Shown: positions 59,700-64,000 of the stretch, in pieces
Numbering within the stretch: the stretch's first letter is position 1
Layout of the letters: every line of letters starts with the position of its first letter
From: Butyricicoccus_A sp945486175
GTDB taxonomy: Bacteria; Bacillota; Clostridia; Oscillospirales; Butyricicoccaceae
Assembly (NCBI GenBank): GCA_945829445.1
Contig: CALZUY010000004.1
Span: 1-64,000, forward strand
DNA: 64,000 nucleotides
Direction of reading: 5' to 3'
Program-made: the position numbers and the translations under genes
Notes under the pieces: generated by a model
The model's input: only the letters and a program-made list of their open reading frames with translations
The model's database searches: none
Told to the model about the DNA's origin: nothing

Positions 59700-61422
59700 C
59701 TTCCTCCCCGATCTGTGAGTGGTAAATATCCTGATATGTTTTACAGGACTGTATCAGCTCTGTATGAGTGCCGCAGGCTTCAATGCTTCCGTTATTCAGC
59801 ACCACAATTTTGTCTGCATTGCGCACCGATGAAATGCGCTGTGCAACGATAATCTTTGTACTCTCCGGTTTGGCCTCGCGCAGAGCTGCATACAGCTCTG
59901 CCTCTGTCTTTAAATCGAGTGCACTGGTGGAATCGTCAAATATCAGGATTTCTGCGCTTTTTAAAACCGCTCTGGCAATGGAAATACGCTGCTTTTGACC
60001 GCCGGATAAACTCATGCCGCGCTCTGCGACCGGTGTCTCATATCCCTTTGGTGTTGTCCGGATAAAACCATCTGCCTGTGCAATACAGGCGGAAGCACAG
60101 ATTTGCCCGTCTGACGCACCCGGCGCACCCCAGGAAATGTTTTCTCCGATTGAGGTGCTGAACAATTCGCTTTTCTGTAACGCAATTGCGATTTTATCAC
60201 GCAATCCCTTCTGCGGATAATCCTGTACATCCACATCGTCAATCAGGACGGTACCGTCTGTCACATCATAAAAACGTGGAATCAGACCGACAAGTGCTGT
60301 TTTTCCGCAGCCGGTTGCGCCCATAATAGCAATGGTCTCACCCGGCTGAATGGTCAGATTGATGTGTTTCAAAACCGTCTGTCCCGTGCCGGGGAATGCA
60401 AAGGATACATCCCGGAATTCAACTTTTCCGTGAACAGATGTCTCGCCGTCAAAATTTCCATCCTTCTGCTCCGACCGGCTGTTCAATACCTCACGGACGC
60501 GCTTCCAGGATGCCACACCTTTGGAAATGTTCTGAAACAGCATAACCAGCATCAAAATGCCATTGAGCATCTGTGTCGTATACGTAATTGCTGCCATGAT
60601 AACACCGGGTGTTGTCATATGTTGGCCGACCTGGACAGAACCCCTGAGCAAAATAAGAACAACGACGCCGTTCATCAATGCATTCATGACCGGATTCATA
60701 AACGCAAAAATAACAAGAACCTGAAGCTGCGTCCGGATCAGGCCATTGTTGGCTTTGCCAAAGCGCACTTTTTCATAACCTTCCCGTACGCAGGCCTTAA
60801 TAATGCGGATACCGGAAATATCTTCCTGTAATATTGCATTGATCTGGTCAAGCTGTGCCTGCAGCTTTGACAGCAGTGGATTGGCCTTGATCAGACAGAA
60901 CAGCATGCATCCAAGAATAAACGGAAACGCACACAAAACAATTTTTCCAAATTGATGGTTCAGACGAAACAGAAAGAAAATACTGCCGCCCATCAGCAAT
61001 GTGGTACGAATCATACCGCGGACAAACTGTGTCACAAAATTCTGTACCTGTGTGATATCGTTCGTCACTCTTGTGACCAGAGAGCCTGTTCCGAATGAAT
61101 CAATCTGCGGGAAGGAAAATGTCATAATCCTGCGGAAGCAATCCTTGCGGATTTCATTTCCGATATTTTGTCCCGCCATGTGTACAAACACATTGTTCAT
61201 CGAGCCGCAAAATCCGCCGAACAGGACGAGGGCAATCATTGTTATGCCCACAGTCAGAATGACCTGCGGATCAGCTACGCCGTTGTTTGCAACGCCCAGC
61301 ACGCCTTCATCTACAATCCGGCTCATAAGCCTGGGCTGGATCAGATCCATCGATACCTCACCGGCCATAAACAGTGCGGCAAACACTGCAAAATGCAGAT
61401 ATCTTTTTACATAACTCCACAT
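59683..61422 (-). CDS. ABC exporter, half-transporter A
   Basis: 579 residues with six membrane helices (~10-300) and an ATPase domain: Walker A IMGATGCGKTALVGLI, signature SLSGGQKQRISIARAVL, Walker B ILIFDDSTSALDLKTE, and switch QRISSVRNAD. The switch residue is Gln (VAQRIS), and after Walker B Asp replaces Glu (DDSTSA). These are the usual signs of the degenerate ATPase site in a heterodimer. It follows a MarR regulator by 36 bp. Confidence 0.93.
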   Translation of the reverse strand: MWSYVKRYLHFAVFAALFMAGEVSMDLIQPRLMSRIVDEGVLGVANNGVADPQVILTVGITMIALVLFGGFCGSMNNVFVHMAGQNIGNEIRKDCFRRIMTFSFPQIDSFGTGSLVTRVTNDITQVQNFVTQFVRGMIRTTLLMGGSIFFLFRLNHQFGKIVLCAFPFILGCMLFCLIKANPLLSKLQAQLDQINAILQEDISGIRIIKACVREGYEKVRFGKANNGLIRTQLQVLVIFAFMNPVMNALMNGVVVLILLRGSVQVGQHMTTPGVIMAAITYTTQMLNGILMLVMLFQNISKGVASWKRVREVLNSRSEQKDGNFDGETSVHGKVEFRDVSFAFPGTGQTVLKHINLTIQPGETIAIMGATGCGKTALVGLIPRFYDVTDGTVLIDDVDVQDYPQKGLRDKIAIALQKSELFSTSIGENISWGAPGASDGQICASACIAQADGFIRTTPKGYETPVAERGMSLSGGQKQRISIARAVLKSAEILIFDDSTSALDLKTEAELYAALREAKPESTKIIVAQRISSVRNADKIVVLNNGSIEACGTHTELIQSCKTYQDIYHSQIGEEGDHRE

Positions 61423-61458
61423 AAAAATCTTCTCCGTTATTTTCAGTGATGACAGCTG

Positions 61459-62034
61459 TCATAACCAAGTCCGGTTTTCCAGCGAATTATGGATGTCCCT
61501 GTCAGAGCTTTTCCTGTTTTCGCGGTACCGGCTGTCCCAATCTTCATCCAGCTTTTCAGCCAGAGCCAGCAGCGTGGCCTTTTGGTCTGCCGATAGACAG
61601 GAAAATAATTCCTGATGGAGTAATTTGCGCTGTCTGGATGCCTCTTCCGCCTGTATCTGGCCGGCTGGCGTCAATTGTATATCAGTTGTCCGCCGGTCTG
61701 TTCCACTCGGCGTGCGCCGAATCAGCCCGACATTTTCCAGCTTCCGAATGACTTCACTGGCAGAGCCGGGTTGAATGCCCAGCTGTTCCGTCAGTTCGCG
61801 CTGTGTCATTTGTCCGGATTCATACAGAATAATCAGAATTCGTTTCTGACTCCCTTTTCCCTCGAGCATAAAGCGCAACATATGCCCCAAGTCACGTAAA
61901 TTCATAACAAGCCGGTTATTGATATCTGCCTCATCACAGTCTGCCGTACATGGGATGTTTAACCTGTTCTGTTCATACCCATGCTCACCCTGTAATTTGT
62001 CTTCCATACACTGTCGGTTACTGCGTTCCTCCAT
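61459..62034 (-). CDS. MarR family transcriptional regulator
   Basis: 191 residues with a winged helix-turn-helix (RILIILYESGQMTQRELTEQLGIQPGSASEVIRKLENVGLIRRTPSGTDRRTTDIQLTPAG). The N-terminal ~60 residues are a Cys/Asp-containing extension (CTADCDEADINN). ATG 62034 follows GAGGAGG. It controls the adjacent ABC exporter pair, with two matching palindromes around its promoter. Confidence 0.92.
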   Translation of the reverse strand: MEERSNRQCMEDKLQGEHGYEQNRLNIPCTADCDEADINNRLVMNLRDLGHMLRFMLEGKGSQKRILIILYESGQMTQRELTEQLGIQPGSASEVIRKLENVGLIRRTPSGTDRRTTDIQLTPAGQIQAEEASRQRKLLHQELFSCLSADQKATLLALAEKLDEDWDSRYRENRKSSDRDIHNSLENRTWL

Positions 62035-62058
62035 CCCGAACACCTCCTCGAAAACATT

Positions 62059-62106
62059 AGGTACCTTTATAATTATACCACAAATATCCAATTTATCAAG
62101 GTACCT
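62059..62106 (-). promoter_or_regulatory. MarR promoter flanked by paired palindromes
   Basis: TTGATA (62094-62099) and TATAAT (62072-62077), 16 bp apart. The 8-bp palindrome AGGTACCT occurs at 62059-62066 and 62099-62106, once on either side, in the extended form AAAGGTACCT. Spacing centre to centre is 40 bp. Confidence 0.75.
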
Positions 62107-62140
62107 TTGCTATTTTCACAGTGCAGCCTGAACTGCAAAA

Positions 62141-62172
62141 AAAAGAAAGGCCGACACATTTCTGTGCCGACC
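62141..62172 (-). terminator. Intrinsic terminator of DUF1858 gene
   Basis: Stem GGUCGGCAC/GUGUCGGCC (62164-62172 with 62149-62157, using two G-U pairs) followed by a U-run on the minus strand. Confidence 0.8.
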
Positions 62173-62193
62173 CTCCGGTATTTGTCCTGATAT

Positions 62194-62400
62194 TTATGCT
62201 TTGGTTGCAAGGTAATTGTTGATTTCAGTTACCAGCTCGTCCGCATTGGTGCCATGAACCATGCAGGCTTCCTCAATGCTCTCGCCCTGGGAATGCGGGC
62301 AGCCGAGGCAATGCATGCCGATGTTGATAAAGAACTGCGCGGTATTGATATCAATTGCGAGAACCTCGCCGATCGTGGTCTGTTTGGAAATTGCAGCCAT
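62194..62400 (-). CDS. DUF1858 domain protein
   Basis: 68 residues, almost entirely the DUF1858 domain: TTIGEVLAIDINTAQFFINIGMHCLGCPHSQGESIEEACMVHG. The CLGCPHSQ-like Cys pair is typical and may bind a metal or form a redox disulfide. Such small proteins are frequent in anaerobes. ATG at 62400. A promoter (TTGAAA-N17-TATAAT, 62443-62471) precedes it. Confidence 0.88.
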   Translation of the reverse strand: MAAISKQTTIGEVLAIDINTAQFFINIGMHCLGCPHSQGESIEEACMVHGTNADELVTEINNYLATKA

Positions 62401-62442
62401 GGGAAAATGACCTCCTGTGTTTTAGAAATAGATTACTTTAGT

Positions 62443-62471
62443 ATTATACTGTCTCTCCGGATGTTTTTCAA
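62443..62471 (-). promoter_or_regulatory. Promoter of DUF1858 gene
   Basis: TTGAAA (62466-62471) and TATAAT (62443-62448) with a 17-bp spacer. Confidence 0.72.
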
Positions 62472-62581
62472 TACATGCAGCCGTATTTTGGAGAAAAAAA
62501 CAAGGAGATGCGGTGCTTGTCGAACACTGTGCGGTTGGCTGTGCAGTTTTTGTCCGGGGATTTTGCATGAAACGCGATGGC

Positions 62582-62613
62582 AAAAAGAACACCCATCAAA
62601 TTGATGGGTGTTC
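62582..62613 (-). terminator. Intrinsic terminator of zinc-ribbon gene
   Basis: Stem GAACACCCATCAA/TTGATGGGTGTTC with a U-run on the minus strand (62582-62586). Confidence 0.88.
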
Positions 62614-62628
62614 GGATAATCTGTTGAA

Positions 62629-62907
62629 TCAGCCCTCTGCCTTCATCTTGGCGAAGCACTCGCTGCAATAAACCGGGCGGTCGTTCTTCGGCTGGAACGG
62701 GATTTTTGCCTCTCCGCCGCACGCCGCACAGGTTGCGGTGAAATATTCACGCGGTGCCTTAGCTGCGTTCTTTCTCTTGTCACGGCAGGCCTTGCAGCGC
62801 TGCGGTTCGTTCTGGAAGCCGCGTTCTGCGTAAAATGCCTGTTCACCTGCGGAAAAAACGAATTCCTGACCGCATTCCTTACATACCAATGTCTTATCCT
62901 GATACAT
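62629..62907 (-). CDS. Zinc-ribbon domain protein
   Basis: 92 residues with two zinc-ribbon knuckle pairs: VCKECGQEFVFSAGEQAFY with RCKACRDKR, and TCAACGGEAKIPFQ with VYCSECFAKMK. Such CxxC-CxxC proteins (zf-CXXC-like) are common in Clostridia and probably bind zinc or nucleic acid. ATG 62907 (AGAGG upstream; ATG 62910 also possible). Stands alone before a terminator. Confidence 0.85.
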   Translation of the reverse strand: MYQDKTLVCKECGQEFVFSAGEQAFYAERGFQNEPQRCKACRDKRKNAAKAPREYFTATCAACGGEAKIPFQPKNDRPVYCSECFAKMKAEG

Positions 62908-62974
62908 CATGATACCTCTCTGTGACTTGTCCTCCGTCAATACCGAGGGACTGAATTTTATTGCGCACAGGATG

Positions 62975-63589
62975 TCACCTGTGTTCGCCCAAAAGTGTTG
63001 CGGCCTTCCGCCGGATGCGCTGGATTGCGTTGTCCACCGACTTTACGGGTTTGCCGACTTCTGCGGCCATTTCCTCATAGGAACAGCCGTCCAAATACAA
63101 TGCGAGAACCCTGGCTTCGAACGCAGACAGCAATGACATCAGTTTCTGCTGTCTTTCCCGGTGCTCCTCTGCGCCGATGACCAGATAAGCCGGGTCAGCA
63201 GCTGCGTGCGCCGTTTCAGTATTTTCGTCAAAAAGAGGGGTTTTTGCAATGTTCTCCGAATGGTTGAGCGGCTCATGCTTGGCAGCGGAGGCTGCGCTGA
63301 CAGCGGAATAGATGCGGCGCATAATGCACATGCGTGCAAACGCCTCAAACGGTACGCCGCGCTCAGGTGAAAACGCACGCACAGCTTTGAGCAGGCCGAG
63401 CATGCCTTCCTGAATCAGGTCTTCCCCGTCACCTCCTGCCAGGAAATACGGGCGGGAACAAGCCTTGACCACGCTGAAATAACGTTCAACAAGCAGTTCT
63501 TCCGCAGTACGGTCTCCCTGCTGTGCCAGCGCGCACAACTGCTCATCCGAGCAGCTTTCCATTGTAAGATTTTCATTGCTATACATCAT
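62975..63589 (-). CDS. RNA polymerase sigma factor of the SigH type
   Basis: 204 residues. Region 2 (LLVERYFSVVKACSRPYFLAGGDGEDLIQEGMLGLLKAVRAF) with the DLIQEG core contact, and region 4 (LSAFEARVLALYLDGCSYEEMAAEVGKPVKSVDNAIQRIRRKAA). The general layout is that of SigH (Spo0H). The ATG pair at 63589/63586 lies only ~3-6 nt after the predicted transcription start and no ribosome-binding site is seen anywhere, so the mRNA looks leaderless. Confidence 0.88.
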   Translation of the reverse strand: MMYSNENLTMESCSDEQLCALAQQGDRTAEELLVERYFSVVKACSRPYFLAGGDGEDLIQEGMLGLLKAVRAFSPERGVPFEAFARMCIMRRIYSAVSAASAAKHEPLNHSENIAKTPLFDENTETAHAAADPAYLVIGAEEHRERQQKLMSLLSAFEARVLALYLDGCSYEEMAAEVGKPVKSVDNAIQRIRRKAATLLGEHR

Positions 63590-63598
63590 ATTGCTTCG

Positions 63599-63627
63599 AT
63601 TATACCCCATCGTTAACAAATTGTCAA
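63599..63627 (-). promoter_or_regulatory. Consensus promoter of sigma factor gene
   Basis: TTGACA (63622-63627) and TATAAT (63599-63604), 17-bp spacer, both exact. Confidence 0.85.
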
Positions 63628-63716
63628 TATTATTTGTTCACTTTATCGACACCGGGCGAAATATGCCGTGCTTTTTTGTGCGTTTCCGCCAAATGCCGTG
63701 CTTTATTTTATGCAGA

Positions 63717-63750
63717 TACAAAAGAGAGGATACATTTCTGCATCCTCTCT
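63717..63750 (-). terminator. Intrinsic terminator after glmM
   Basis: Stem GAGAGGATGCAG/TGTATCCTCTC with a U-run on the minus strand, 15 bp past the glmM stop. Confidence 0.8.
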
Positions 63751-63764
63751 GCACAAAATTTTAA

Positions 63765-64000
63765 TCAAACGATGGATTCGATGACCTTTGCAACTGCTTC
63801 AGCGGCATTGTGCACCCGGGTTTTGTCCATGCCTTCGACCATAACGCGGACCAGCGGTTCCGTGCCGGACGGGCGAACCAAAATGCGGCCTTCGCCGAGG
63901 CTCTGCTTTTCCTTTTCAATGGCGTCCTGTACCTCCGGACGGTCAGAAAGCGAATATTTCAGCGCCGTCGGAACCTGTACGTTAATCATGATCTGCGGCC
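63765..64000 (-). CDS. glmM: Phosphoglucosamine mutase, C-terminal part
   Basis: The last 78 codons of a gene that continues beyond the right edge. It carries the phosphohexomutase domain-4 phosphate-binding motif ILVRPSGTEPLVRVMVEG and ends in AEAVAKVIESIV. PQIMINVQVPTALK agrees with the GlmM type (glucosamine-6-P to glucosamine-1-P for cell wall precursors). A general phosphohexomutase cannot be excluded. Confidence 0.85.
   Translation of the reverse strand, partial: PQIMINVQVPTALKYSLSDRPEVQDAIEKEKQSLGEGRILVRPSGTEPLVRVMVEGMDKTRVHNAAEAVAKVIESIV

Noticed and set aside
1..64000. tRNA, rRNA, CRISPR arrays, prophage
   Set aside because: None seen on reading both strands; short repeats are limited to operator dyads and terminator stems. 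A tRNA scan was not possible here.

Overview
The window comes from the chromosome of a low-to-mid GC Firmicute of class Clostridia, probably a gut Oscillospirales relative (Butyricicoccus/Agathobaculum-like). The evidence is strong AGGAGG ribosome-binding sites, TTGACA/TATAAT promoters, RNase M5, a T-box leader, a SigH-type sigma factor, two-domain rubrerythrin, TrmK, RqcH, a membrane pyrophosphatase and NusB-XseAB-IspA / Dxs-TlyA-NadK-ArgR-RecN synteny. The genus is inference. Most genes lie on the minus strand; the main exceptions are a block of small genes plus trmK-nif3-rqcH-guaA (44.3-50.1 kb) and a nucleoside deoxyribosyltransferase at 34.1 kb. No tRNA, rRNA or CRISPR was seen.

Layout: 0-2.8 kb holds the start of an inositol 2-dehydrogenase and two paralogous LacI-family regulators, each with a consensus-like promoter followed by a TTGTG-N8-CACAA operator. 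3-8.7 kb has two uncharacterised coupled genes, rnmV-holA, comEC with a degenerate nuclease domain, and a HIT protein. 8.7-20 kb has alaS behind an Ala T-box, a U32 peptidase, mltG, a CPBP protease, 5-formyl-THF cyclo-ligase, a DJ-1 protein, GNAT/DUF2156 enzymes, tmk-thyX and tagA. 20-27.9 kb has tyrS and the operon oapA-dxs-tlyA-nadK-argR-recN. 28-34.5 kb is a partly decayed nucleoside/purine salvage locus: udp, broken deoD, a fused scrap of a nucleoside ABC transporter, deoB, an HTH-less cNMP-binding protein and guaD. 34.7-37.5 kb has hppA and a transposase scrap.

The most notable feature is at 37.57-38.19 kb, directly downstream of nusB-gcp-xseA-xseB-ispA: a ~620-nt gene-free but highly structured transcript with its own promoter and terminator. 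Its length, its place after ispA, and the DUF21-like oapA homologue heading the dxs operon identify it as a probable OLE RNA (ornate, large, extremophilic). In the usual arrangement OLE and oapA are adjacent between ispA and dxs. Here about 9.6 kb (salvage locus, hppA, IS remnant) separates them. A Mg2+ channel gene, mgtE, with a long leader and a possible 28-codon upstream ORF lies just beyond nusB, which fits the reported role of OLE in Mg2+ homeostasis.

After guaA come a PocR-type AraC regulator and a uroporphyrinogen-decarboxylase-family methyltransferase with a paired LacI-type operator, ilvBN with a TetR regulator, rubrerythrin behind a leader hairpin, a MarR-controlled heterodimeric ABC exporter, small redox/zinc proteins, a SigH-like sigma factor with a nearly leaderless start, and the 3' end of glmM.
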